Source: Nostoc sp. NMS7 (lineage in GTDB: Bacteria; Cyanobacteriota; Cyanobacteriia; Cyanobacteriales; Nostocaceae). From it: DNA of 32,165 nt. The stretch is taken from positions 1-32,165 of the forward strand of contig NZ_JABXKJ010000257.1 of assembly GCF_017115085.1 (NCBI RefSeq), in the 5' to 3' direction. Positions 16,849-24,519 of the stretch are shown here, in pieces; the stretch's first letter is position 1, and the number at the start of each line of letters is the position of its first letter. Position numbers and translations under genes: made by a program. The notes beneath the pieces are model-generated. The model searched no databases. It was not told the DNA's origin and saw only the letters and a list, made by a program, of their open reading frames with translations.

Positions 16849-17871
16849 ATGACTATTAAGCGTCGGCAATTTCTCCGAACCTGTGGACTAACTACCTTAG
16901 CCACCCAGATACCAGGATTTACCGCCCAAGGTAAGCCTCCAAACACCATCCGCAAGCCGCCCCGCCTACAAGTGGGCGATACCGTCGGATTAATCGCCCC
17001 TGCGGGTATTGTTGACACAAAAGACATCGAAGCAGCGCACAAATCGATTACACAATTAGGATTAAAAGTCAAGCTGGGGGCGCATATTTTAGATCATTAC
17101 GGCTATTTAGCGGGAAAAGATGCCGATCGCGCTGATGATCTAAACTCAATGTTTAGCGATCACTCCATAAAAGCAATTATTGCCATGCGTGGTGGTTGGG
17201 GTTGTAATCGCATTTTACCCTTACTAAATTACTCGCTAATCCGCTCCCATCCGAAAATTCTCATGGGCTACAGCGATATTACAACGCTGTTGTTGGCAAT
17301 TAATGCCCGTAGTCATTTGATTACTTTTCATGGGCCAGTTGCCACGTCTACTTGGAATCAATTTACAGTGGATTACTTCCAGCGCATCCTATTTAATGGT
17401 GAAGCGGTGACGATGCAAAATCTCAACCCTAGCGAAGTGCGAGTGGAGATAATCGCACCGGGAAAGGCGAGGGGTAAACTTGTGGGTGGAAACTTATCAG
17501 TGCTATCAGCGATGGTAGGTTCACCTTATCTACCTTCCTGGAACAAAAGCATTCTGTTTGTGGAAGAAATTGGCGAGGATGTTTACCGTATAGATAGGAT
17601 GCTGACGCAGTTAAAAACTGCTGGAATACTTAATCAAATTGCGGGTTTTATCTTTGGGCAATGCACTAATTGTAGTCTTGGGGATGAACCATCATTTACT
17701 TTAATCCAAGTATTGCAAGATCACATACTTCCTTTAGGTATTCCTGCTTGGTATGGTTCAATGATTGGTCATATTAAGGATAAATTTACTTTACCAATCG
17801 GTGTGGAAGTGGAAATAAATGCTGATGTTGGGATAATACAAATGTTAGAAGCGGCTGTCAGTCTTGTTTAA
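16849..17871 (+). CDS. Muramoyltetrapeptide LD-carboxypeptidase (S66 family), Tat-exported
   Basis: Removes the terminal D-Ala from muramyl tetrapeptides through the L-D bond, in peptidoglycan recycling or remodelling. The N-terminus MTIKRRQFLRTCGLTTLATQ carries a twin-arginine signal (RRQFL) and a hydrophobic stretch, so the enzyme should fold before export. Domain one includes LQVGDTVGLIAPAGIVD and the nucleophile motif MGYSDIT (Ser142), preceded by AMRGGWGCNRIL. Domain two has Glu239/240 (ILFVEEIGEDVYRIDRML) and His308 (GSMIGHIKDKFTLPIG), matching the Ser-Glu-His triad of LdcA. Classical LdcA is cytosolic, so the Tat signal suggests a periplasmic role. The length (340) is usual for the family plus a leader. 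It is divergent from the TPR gene. Confidence 0.92.
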   Translation: MTIKRRQFLRTCGLTTLATQIPGFTAQGKPPNTIRKPPRLQVGDTVGLIAPAGIVDTKDIEAAHKSITQLGLKVKLGAHILDHYGYLAGKDADRADDLNSMFSDHSIKAIIAMRGGWGCNRILPLLNYSLIRSHPKILMGYSDITTLLLAINARSHLITFHGPVATSTWNQFTVDYFQRILFNGEAVTMQNLNPSEVRVEIIAPGKARGKLVGGNLSVLSAMVGSPYLPSWNKSILFVEEIGEDVYRIDRMLTQLKTAGILNQIAGFIFGQCTNCSLGDEPSFTLIQVLQDHILPLGIPAWYGSMIGHIKDKFTLPIGVEVEINADVGIIQMLEAAVSLV

Positions 17872-17963
17872 GCTGAGTTTTACAGGTGATAATATCCTAA
17901 TCTTAGGACTTACGCATTGACAATAAATACCAAATATGTATCAGGTGAAAAACCACATCTTTC

Positions 17964-18202
17964 GTAGGGGTTTAGCATGGCTCATTGGTGTCAACTTAAG
18001 CTAGAAATCGCTTGTTGACTTCCAGTCCCGCCCAGAAATAAATTTCAGGGCTAATAGCTAAAGTCTACTGAAGTAGACTAAGGATTTGGAGAGATATTTA
18101 GTCATCTTCAGATGACTTTTGCTATGAGCAAGGAACTTCAGTTCCTTGCGGAACATGGGTTATACGTTAAGTTGACACGTATGAGCATGGCTTTTCCCCT
18201 AC
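17964..18202. repeat. Nested inverted-repeat element with 36-bp arms
   Basis: The arms 17964-17999 and 18167-18202 pair imperfectly along their length. Perfect segments are gtagggg at the outer end, ctcat in the middle and gtgtcaacttaa at the inner end (17988-17999 with 18167-18178). A third copy of the inner motif (gtgtcaagttaa) is at 18578-18589 with one change. The 167-bp interior contains three stacked hairpins (see next entry). Confidence 0.6.
18048..18149 (+). other. Cloverleaf-like structured repeat (three 7-bp hairpins with TTCA/TGAA loops)
   Basis: Three hairpins of identical geometry follow each other: agtctac-tgaa-gtagact (18062-18079), agtcatc-ttca-gatgact (18100-18117) and gcaaggaac-ttca-gttccttgc (18128-18149). 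The first two are enclosed by a further imperfect stem, gctaatagctaaagt (18050-18064) with acttttgctatgagc (18115-18129), which competes partly with the others. The same 4-nt loop, or its complement, in each hairpin points to a designed structure and not chance. It could be a structured RNA or the recognition region of a mobile element. No function can be assigned. Confidence 0.5.
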
Positions 18203-18303
18203 AGCATTGTCTATTTACGACCAAAGGATAATTAAGAAAAGCCTGAAACAACCTATTTTTGTTAATCCACATCACGATGAATTTGTACAGTGCGTAAGTC
18301 CTA

Positions 18304-18729
18304 TTATCTGTCTAATTAGCTATCATCAAAAGACCTCTCCAAACCTCTCCCCGTTGGCGTCTGCCGTTAGGCAAGGGTCGAGAGGCTTTGAAATCCCCAC
18401 CTTCTGAGTATATTGAAGGTGGGGAGTGCGATACATCGACCTGCAATGCCAATGCATCGACCTGCAATGCCAATGCATCGACCTGCAATGCCAATACATC
18501 GAAATACAGCACTTTGCAGGTAAATTAAGTACACATCTTAATATGATAAATCTTGTGGAGTGGGCAAGATGCCATTGGTGTCAAGTTAAAGCTTCAGCCC
18601 AGATGTCAAACGACCTTGAGGCGTTGCGTCAATGCCGTTGACGAATGGCTTTAAGAAAAAAATCATTCTTTTCAGCTATTGTTTGCGTAAGTCCTATTAC
18701 TGTAAAGACGCAACAATATATTTCAGCCT
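18304..18729. repeat. Gene-free region with tandem repeat and further element end
   Basis: The stretch contains three and a half tandem copies of a 21-bp unit (18434-18502), a copy of gtgtcaagttaa at 18578-18589 and the element end tgcgtaagtccta at 18684-18696, in the same orientation as the one at 18291. Short open frames here contain only repeat-derived residues and lack ribosome binding sites. I see no gene. Confidence 0.6.
18434..18502. repeat. 21-bp tandem repeat, about 3.3 copies
   Basis: The unit catcgacctgcaatgccaat plus one base (g, g, a) is repeated at 18434, 18455 and 18476, with a partial fourth copy at 18497. A 21-bp period keeps frame in any translation, but there is no sign that it is coding. 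Copy number probably varies between strains. Confidence 0.85.
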
Positions 18730-19545
18730 CTAGCCAGAAAAGAGCAGATTTGTAACTTGCTCTAACACCTTTAATGCTGTTAATGAACCTCGGATCAGCC
18801 GAGTAGCAGCAAGGGGTTGTCGAAGCATTCCGATCGCTAAAGGCAAAGGGTGTAGGGAGCCATCAGAGTTAATTGCTGGTGTGAGATCGGGGATATTATG
18901 CTGACAATCGTCGCTGACTACTCGCAGTATTGCCACGTCCACCCCAGCTGCATTGAAAAACTCTAAGGCGGTAAATCCTTCCATATCCACAACATCAGCC
19001 GCTAAAGTCTCACCTAAACGGCGTTTTTCGGCAGCAGACCAAATGAGGCGATCGCTTGTCAATGCCTTGACTAATGATAGTTTTTGTGATATCGAAGAGT
19101 GTAATTGGGCTGTGAAAGTGCGATCGCATTCTTGCTGCTTACCCTGATAAAGACAATCTTGATACAGTACAAGATCACCAATTTTGTAGCGATCGCTCAA
19201 GCTGCCACATATACCCATAATCAGCACTCTGGATTTGGGAGCGAGAAATTGTGCATTTGCTGGGGATGCGTGCAGATATTTGAGTAAAGGCTTCATCCCA
19301 ACTGGTATGGCTACTACCGTTGGGATCGAGCCAGTAACACCGCGAAAGGCGCGACAGACAGCTTTATATTCTGCTCCCTGAGGCACCAGAATTGTGTTGA
19401 TGGGCAAAAAATTAGGCACTAGCCCTCTCGACAGTTTTGAAGTTTCCTTTTGGATTAAAGATTGGGTCATATCTGAGTGAGAATAAGTAATCTTGTCGTT
19501 TTGTGATATCCAAAACTCGCAAACCCAAGCCGATTGCTGTAGCAT
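18730..19545 (-). CDS. Nucleoside phosphorylase-family protein, HpnG-like
   Basis: The protein has the PNP/MTA-nucleosidase fold signature: an N-terminal strand INTILVPQGAEYKAVCRAF, the glycine turn VLIMGICGSLSDRYKIGDLV, and VVDMEGFTALEFFNAAGVDV followed by LRVVSDDCQ, where the Met-Glu pair binds the ribose and the Asp the base. The likely start is uncertain: ATG at 19545, or an internal ATG at 19470 (MTQSLIQKE) that leaves a 115-bp divergent spacer; neither has a good ribosome binding site. HpnG, of this family, converts adenosylhopane to a ribosyl (phospho) hopane. HpnA and HpnH homologues lie in the divergent gene set next to it, which favours that role over general purine salvage. The low similarity I can judge by eye leaves the assignment open. 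Confidence 0.65.
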   Translation of the reverse strand: MLQQSAWVCEFWISQNDKITYSHSDMTQSLIQKETSKLSRGLVPNFLPINTILVPQGAEYKAVCRAFRGVTGSIPTVVAIPVGMKPLLKYLHASPANAQFLAPKSRVLIMGICGSLSDRYKIGDLVLYQDCLYQGKQQECDRTFTAQLHSSISQKLSLVKALTSDRLIWSAAEKRRLGETLAADVVDMEGFTALEFFNAAGVDVAILRVVSDDCQHNIPDLTPAINSDGSLHPLPLAIGMLRQPLAATRLIRGSLTALKVLEQVTNLLFSG

Positions 19546-19584
19546 TACTAAATAATTGTGTCACCCACACGATAATTTTCCAAG

Positions 19585-22275
19585 ATGGCAAAGCTTCATA
19601 ACTCCAAATCCGCACGAGAACTCTTCAATATTTCCAAATGGGCGATTAAATTTTCGTGGCTGACGGTGAGTTTTTGGATTGCCGTAACCGTAGCTGGTAT
19701 TCTGGCTTTCAGTTCCCTTAAGTATGCCTTGTTTCCAGATATTACTTTCCCAGTGGTAATTGTGAATGCTACAGCCCCTTTGACAACTGCCCTGGATACA
19801 GAAGCGAAGCTCACCAAACTCTTAGAAGAACGCCTCCGATCCTTAGAAGGACTGGATGATATCCGCTCATCCACCTATCCGGGACAAACTGCTGTTAGCC
19901 TTTCTTTTGTCGTTGGGACGAATTTAGAAACATCCACCAAAAAAGTTGAAACTGCCCTCAAGCAGTTGACTTTGCCTCAGGGAGCGACTGACAAAATTAT
20001 TCCCCTGAATCTAAACGAGTCAGCCGCCATTAGCTATGCCATAGAGAGTCCCACGCGGAATCTCACAGATTTGACGAAGTTGGCGCAAAATGAGATTGTC
20101 AGTGCGATCGCTAAACTCCCAGGAGTCCTGAAAGTCTCACTGCTGGGCGCTGCTACTGCCACTCCTCCACTAAATCCAACGAATGCGAGTGTAGCGGCTA
20201 TCCCCCAAGGTGGGGCGACATTAGTCCGGTTTAATGGTCAAGATGCACTGGCATTTCAGGTAATCAAACGCGGTAATGCTAACACCTTAGAAGTAGTAAG
20301 TCAAGTTGAAAAAGAAGTTCAAAGGCTACGCTCTACCCTGAAGGATGTCAAGCTGACTTTAGCTGCCACTCAAGCAGAATATATCCGCCACGCCACCCAG
20401 TCAACAATCGATGCTTTGCTGGAAGCCGTCGTCTTGTCAATATTAGTAATTTTTCCTTTTTTGTGGAATTGGCGGGCAACTCTGATCTCTGCCTTGGCGA
20501 TTCCGACGTCATTGTTGGCGACATTTATCGTCATGGCGATTTTCGGCTTTAACCTGGAGACGATTACCCTGCTGGCTTTAGCTTTGGTGATTGGGAGTAT
20601 TGTTGATGATGCGATCGTGGATGTAGAAAACATCATGCGACACGTTGAAGATGGAGAAACTCCTCGCCAAGCCGCGCTTTTAGCTACAAATGAGATTGGG
20701 TTGACAGTTACCGCCGCCACCTTGACAGCAGTTGCGGTTTTTTTGCCCATCGGTTTGATGGGTGGGGTAATCGGTCAGTTCTTCAAGCCTTTTGGCATCA
20801 CTGTTTCAGCCGCGATGCTTGCTTCTATGTTAGTTGCTCGAACTTTGTCTCCAGTTCTGGCTATCTACTGGCTGAAACCTAAATCCTCGCTCTCCCCACA
20901 TCAGGAAGCAAATATCTGGGTAGCGTTTACCCAATCTTACAGAAATTTGCTGAGTTGGTCTTTAAATCACCGCAAGATAGTTATCGGGTTAGCTGTCCTC
21001 AGCTTCATCGCAGGTATAGCACTGATTCCACTAATTCCCAAAGGATTTATTCCCAAACTCGATCGCGGCGAATTTAATATTGCTTATACGGCTCCTTTGC
21101 CGAGTATCCCTGATTTGGGTAGAGGGGGACAAGGGGGACAAGGGGAACAAGGAAGCGATATGCCCAATGCCCAATTCTCTATTCCCAATCCTTTAAATGA
21201 TTCTCTTGAGGTTGCGAAGAAACTAGAAGATGTTGTGAGAAAATCACCAGCAGTTGAAACGGTATTTACCACTGTTGGTTCTCGTGAGGGTGAGCCGAAC
21301 AAAGGGACACTATATATAAAGTTAAAGGAAAACCGAACAATTACAACTGCGGAACTACAAGACCAATTTCGCTCCTCATTACCTGCTCTTTCTGGAGTAA
21401 CTACTAGTGTTGAAGATATTCAATTTGTCGATTCTGGTGGTCAAAAACCTCTGCAATTAGCATTACAAGGTAATAATCTCCAAACTTTGAGCAAAGCAGT
21501 CAAAGCGATTAAAGAAAGAATTCAGAGACTACCGGGATTCGCTGATGTCACAATTACAGGTGAAACGAATCCGCAGGGTACGGTTTTTCAGATCGAGCGT
21601 CTGAATAATCAGCGCGTGGCCTACATCAGTGCTAATCTTGGTAAGAATCTGTCCTTGGGTGATGCCACTGACAAAGTAGTAGCTGAAGCAAAAGCGGTAT
21701 TACCCTCTGATGTTTCCTTAAATTTAGGGGGAGACTCTGCTCGTCAAGGTGAAGTGTTTGGCAGTTTCGGGACTACTCTAGCTTTATCTGCCCTGTGTAT
21801 TGTTGTGGTACTAATTTTGTTGTTTAAAAGCTGGGTAGACCCTGTGGTTATTGGTGTCTCTTTGCCTTTGGCACTGGTGGGGGCAATGTTGGCGCTACTA
21901 ATCACCAAGAGCGACTTTGGGATGATTTCACTGATCGGTTTCGTCTTTTTGCTGGGGCTGGCAAATAAAAATGCCATCTTGCTTGTGGATTTCATCAACC
22001 AGTTACGCAATGCTGGTGTAGACCGCACCGAGGCGATCCTCAACACCGGACTAGTGCGCCTCAGACCAATTATAATGACTACTGCCTCTAATATCTTAGG
22101 GATGCTACCGATCGCATTGGGTTTGGGTGCTGGTTCGGAATTGCGATCGCCTATGGCTATAGCGATCGCTGGTGGACTAGTAACTTCAACTATCCTGAGT
22201 TTAATTGTCGTGCCAGTAGTATACACCATTTTGGATGATTGGTTTCCCCGATTTCAGAAGAGAGGGACAGCTTGA
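19585..22275 (+). CDS. Compact RND-family transporter (AcrB-like)
   Basis: At 896 residues this is about 150 shorter than AcrB. The shortening is mostly in the first periplasmic loop: helix 2 begins near residue 275 rather than about 335. Helix 4 carries the proton pair Asp341-Asp342 (IGSIVDDAIVDVENIMRHVE), and the C-terminal half has LGLANKNAILLVDFINQLRN, where the helix-10 Lys is kept (NKN). Residues about 509-537 are an unusual Gly/Gln-rich insert encoded by repeat-like DNA. The stop (TGA 22273-22275) overlaps the hpnA start in TGATG, so the two are translationally coupled. Hopanoids in other bacteria are moved by a different RND subfamily (HpnN, MmpL-like). The linkage here suggests, without proving, a lipid or hopanoid substrate. 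No adaptor gene is adjacent. Confidence 0.85.
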   Translation: MAKLHNSKSARELFNISKWAIKFSWLTVSFWIAVTVAGILAFSSLKYALFPDITFPVVIVNATAPLTTALDTEAKLTKLLEERLRSLEGLDDIRSSTYPGQTAVSLSFVVGTNLETSTKKVETALKQLTLPQGATDKIIPLNLNESAAISYAIESPTRNLTDLTKLAQNEIVSAIAKLPGVLKVSLLGAATATPPLNPTNASVAAIPQGGATLVRFNGQDALAFQVIKRGNANTLEVVSQVEKEVQRLRSTLKDVKLTLAATQAEYIRHATQSTIDALLEAVVLSILVIFPFLWNWRATLISALAIPTSLLATFIVMAIFGFNLETITLLALALVIGSIVDDAIVDVENIMRHVEDGETPRQAALLATNEIGLTVTAATLTAVAVFLPIGLMGGVIGQFFKPFGITVSAAMLASMLVARTLSPVLAIYWLKPKSSLSPHQEANIWVAFTQSYRNLLSWSLNHRKIVIGLAVLSFIAGIALIPLIPKGFIPKLDRGEFNIAYTAPLPSIPDLGRGGQGGQGEQGSDMPNAQFSIPNPLNDSLEVAKKLEDVVRKSPAVETVFTTVGSREGEPNKGTLYIKLKENRTITTAELQDQFRSSLPALSGVTTSVEDIQFVDSGGQKPLQLALQGNNLQTLSKAVKAIKERIQRLPGFADVTITGETNPQGTVFQIERLNNQRVAYISANLGKNLSLGDATDKVVAEAKAVLPSDVSLNLGGDSARQGEVFGSFGTTLALSALCIVVVLILLFKSWVDPVVIGVSLPLALVGAMLALLITKSDFGMISLIGFVFLLGLANKNAILLVDFINQLRNAGVDRTEAILNTGLVRLRPIIMTTASNILGMLPIALGLGAGSELRSPMAIAIAGGLVTSTILSLIVVPVVYTILDDWFPRFQKRGTA
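21109..21195 (+). repeat. Repeat-like insert inside the RND gene, read in frame
   Basis: The DNA here resembles intergenic Nostoc repeat sequence: three runs of the type agggggacaa (about 21121-21150), followed by heptamer-like cccaatg/cccaatt copies (about 21162-21189). It is translated as DLGRGGQGGQGEQGSDMPNA and then QFSIPNPL, between APLPSIP and NDSLEVAKKL, which read as continuous RND porter sequence. The insert keeps the frame and probably forms a flexible loop in the second periplasmic domain. Confidence 0.6.
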
Positions 22276-23258
22276 TGCAAGTTTTTGTCACCGGGGGTAC
22301 AGGTTTTATTGGTGCCCATTTAATCCGCTTGTTGCTGCAACAGGGTTACACAGTCAAAGCACTGGTACGCTCAAGCAGCAATTTGGAGAATCTTCGCGGT
22401 TTGGAGGTAGAAATTGTCAAAGGTGATTTAAATTCACCAAATCTCTGGGAACAGATGCTTGGTTGTCAATACCTATTTCATGTAGCAGCCCATTATTCCC
22501 TGTGGCAAACAGACCGAGAATTACTTCAGCGTCACAATGTCCTGGGTACGCGCAATGTATTGGCAGCAGCTCGCCGGGCTAACATTGAGCGCACCGTCTA
22601 CACCAGTTCAGTGGCGGCAATTGGGGTAGGATCATCTGGTCAAGTCGTCGATGAAACACATCAGAGTCCCTTAGAAAAGTTGGTGGGTGACTACAAAAAG
22701 TCTAAGTTTCTGGCTGAACAAGAAGCCATGCAAGCCGTTGCTACAGGTCAGGAAGTAGTTATTGTCAATCCCAGCAGCCCGATTGGCTCGTTGGATATCA
22801 AACCAACCCCGACAGGTGATATAATCTTACGGTTTTTACGACGGCAAATGCCCTTTTACTTAGATACTGGTCTAAATTTTATCGATGTGCGGGATGTAGC
22901 ATGGGGGCATTTACTGGCTTTGCAACGGGGTAAATCAGGCGATCGCTATATCTTAGGACACCAAAACCTGACTCTCAAGCAACTACTCGAAGAACTCGCC
23001 GATATCACAGGTCTCTCAGCACCTCAAGGAACTGTACCCGCTTGGTTGCCCCTTAGTGTTGCCTGGGTTGATGAAAAGATTCTCGCACCCCTGGGAAAAT
23101 TGCCCTCAGTGCCATTAGATGGCGTTCGGATGGCAAAACAACCTATGTATTACAATGCCGCCAAAGCTGTACAAGAATTAGGTCTACCTCAATCATCGCT
23201 GAATGCGGCACTCAAGGATGCTGTAGATTGGTTTGTTACTCAGGGTTACGTCAAATAA
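22275..23258 (+). CDS. hpnA: Hopanoid-associated sugar epimerase HpnA (extended SDR)
   Basis: I start at ATG 22275 (MQVFVTGGTGFIGAHLIRLL), which begins directly with the nucleotide-binding strand; a longer frame upstream lies inside the RND gene. The Rossmann motif is GGTGFIG, and the catalytic site is Ser111/112 with Tyr140-x3-Lys144 (GDYKKSKFLAEQ). The C-terminus PSVPLDGVRMAKQPMYYNAA is typical of the HpnA group of dihydroflavonol-reductase-like proteins found in hopanoid clusters. Its exact step in bacteriohopanepolyol side-chain formation is not settled. The start overlaps the RND stop by one base, so translation is coupled. 327 residues is the usual length. hpnH follows after 163 bp that include a small repeat. 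Confidence 0.85.
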   Translation: MQVFVTGGTGFIGAHLIRLLLQQGYTVKALVRSSSNLENLRGLEVEIVKGDLNSPNLWEQMLGCQYLFHVAAHYSLWQTDRELLQRHNVLGTRNVLAAARRANIERTVYTSSVAAIGVGSSGQVVDETHQSPLEKLVGDYKKSKFLAEQEAMQAVATGQEVVIVNPSSPIGSLDIKPTPTGDIILRFLRRQMPFYLDTGLNFIDVRDVAWGHLLALQRGKSGDRYILGHQNLTLKQLLEELADITGLSAPQGTVPAWLPLSVAWVDEKILAPLGKLPSVPLDGVRMAKQPMYYNAAKAVQELGLPQSSLNAALKDAVDWFVTQGYVK

Positions 23259-23421
23259 TTGGCAAAACTCAGCGTCCCTCTGCGCTTCCCTTTGCGTCCC
23301 TCTGCATTTAAAAAAGCTACTAATTCTGGAAATGCTCTACTTAGCTGTGCTACTGTACGATGACTAAGGTTTTGCTTTTTCCTGTGGTGTTTTTATATCT
23401 AAAAGAGGAGCGATCGCAACA
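23259..23421 (+). promoter_or_regulatory. hpnA-hpnH spacer with ctctgcg repeat and hpnH ribosome binding site
   Basis: cctctgcgcttccctttgcg followed by tccctctgcattt (about 23276-23309) is the common Nostoc 'ctctgcg' intergenic repeat. The end of the spacer has gaggag (23406-23411) ten bases before the hpnH ATG, a good ribosome binding site overlapping a GCGATCGC octamer. I could not identify a promoter, so hpnH may or may not have its own. Confidence 0.5.
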
Positions 23422-24441
23422 ATGGCAGTTAATATACAACAAGCTATGGATATTGGGAAGTATCTTGTTACGCAGCGTTTGAAAGGACGTAAACGCTTCC
23501 CCTTAGTATTGATGTTAGAACCTCTTTTTCGGTGTAATCTAGCCTGTACTGGTTGTGGTAAAATCCAACATCCAACGGAGATATTAAAGCAAAATCTCAC
23601 CCCAGAACAGTGCTTTACCGCAGTGGAAGAGTGCGGCGCACCCGTTGTCTCAATTCCTGGGGGAGAACCTTTGCTGCATCCCCAGATTGGTGAAATCGTT
23701 CGGGGATTAATTGAGCGCAAGAAATATATTTACTTGTGTACCAATGGTTTGTTGTTAGAAAAGAGTCTGGATAAGTTTCAACCTTCCCCTTACCTGACTT
23801 TTAGCGTGCATTTAGATGGGATGCGGGAGTTGCACGATCAGTGTGTCGATCGCAAAGGTGTTTTTGATATTGCTGTCAAAGCGATTCGCGCCGCTAAAGC
23901 TAAAGGCTTTCGTGTCACCACTAACACCACTATCTTTGAGGGTACTCAACCCAAAGATATGCAAGAGTTTTTCGACTTTGTGGAAACACTAAATACTGAC
24001 GGGATGATGATTTCTCCTGGCTACAGTTACGAGTGGGCACCAGATCAAGATCATTTTCTCCACCGTGAACAAACCCGCGCCCTCTTCCGGGAAATTCTGG
24101 CTCCCTTGAAAGCTGGTGAAAAAAACTGGAACTTCAATCACAATCCGCTATTCTTAGATTTTCTCACTGGTGAGAAAGACTACGAATGTACGCCTTGGGG
24201 TAGCCCTAGTTATAGCGTTCTCGGTTGGCAAAAACCTTGTTATCTGCTGAACGAAGGTTATTACTCTACCTTCAAGGAATTACTGGCACAAACTGACTGG
24301 AGTCAATACGGCCAGAAGAGTGGTAATCCCAAGTGTGCTGATTGTATGGTTCACTGCGGCTACGAACCCACCGCCGCAATGGATGCAATGCAACCGCAAA
24401 ATATGGCGCGTGCCCTTGGCAGTGTGTTTGGCAGGAACTAG
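23422..24441 (+). CDS. hpnH: Adenosylhopane synthase HpnH (radical SAM)
   Basis: Joins the 5'-deoxyadenosyl group of S-adenosylmethionine to diploptene, making adenosylhopane, the first step of extended hopanoid side-chain synthesis. The radical SAM cluster motif C-x3-C-x2-C is present (RCNLACTGCGKI, Cys38, Cys42, Cys45). VSIPGGEPLLHP supplies the SAM-binding GGE motif, and a C-terminal Cys-rich SPASM-like stretch reads GNPKCADCMVHCGYEPTAA. The length of 339 is typical for HpnH. The start ATG has gaggag ten bases upstream. Together with hpnA and the divergent HpnG-like gene it marks a bacteriohopanepolyol locus; the cyclase gene (shc) is not in this window. A group II intron remnant begins within about 80 bp of its stop. 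Confidence 0.93.
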   Translation: MAVNIQQAMDIGKYLVTQRLKGRKRFPLVLMLEPLFRCNLACTGCGKIQHPTEILKQNLTPEQCFTAVEECGAPVVSIPGGEPLLHPQIGEIVRGLIERKKYIYLCTNGLLLEKSLDKFQPSPYLTFSVHLDGMRELHDQCVDRKGVFDIAVKAIRAAKAKGFRVTTNTTIFEGTQPKDMQEFFDFVETLNTDGMMISPGYSYEWAPDQDHFLHREQTRALFREILAPLKAGEKNWNFNHNPLFLDFLTGEKDYECTPWGSPSYSVLGWQKPCYLLNEGYYSTFKELLAQTDWSQYGQKSGNPKCADCMVHCGYEPTAAMDAMQPQNMARALGSVFGRN

Positions 24442-24519
24442 TAAGTAGTAAATGCTACATCTTCAAGGGTGCGATGCCTGGGTTGGGCTACCCCTACGCG
24501 CCCTTGACCCCGCAAGTAA

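Larger units (their letters stand above)
17904..18303. repeat. MITE-like element bounded by inverted taggacttacgca
   Basis: taggacttacgca (17904-17916) and its exact reverse complement tgcgtaagtccta (18291-18303) bound a 400-bp stretch with no convincing gene. A second long inverted repeat is nested inside (17964-18202). A further direct copy of the right end occurs at 18684-18696. The ends match the motif at the left edge of the window (43-54). It is probably a nonautonomous element mobilised in trans; the transposase family is unknown. Confidence 0.6.

Noticed and set aside
16665..17072. 135-codon minus-strand frame across the start of the LD-carboxypeptidase gene
   Set aside because: Antisense shadow of a well-supported gene and of the palindromic spacer.
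18434..18502. Possible CRISPR-like array from the 21-bp repeats
   Set aside because: The units are directly tandem with no spacers, too short for CRISPR repeats, and there are no cas genes.
18207..18641. Short open frames in both directions, one with repeated IDLQCQC/VDALALQ residues
   Set aside because: They are translations of the 21-bp tandem repeat and element ends, with no ribosome binding site and no protein-like composition outside the repeat.
24469..24473. GTGCG just after hpnH, matching the group II intron 5' consensus
   Set aside because: It lies in a common Nostoc-type repeat (gcgatgcctgggttgggcta and following), and only about 50 bp precede maturase homology, far too little for the 5' ribozyme domains.
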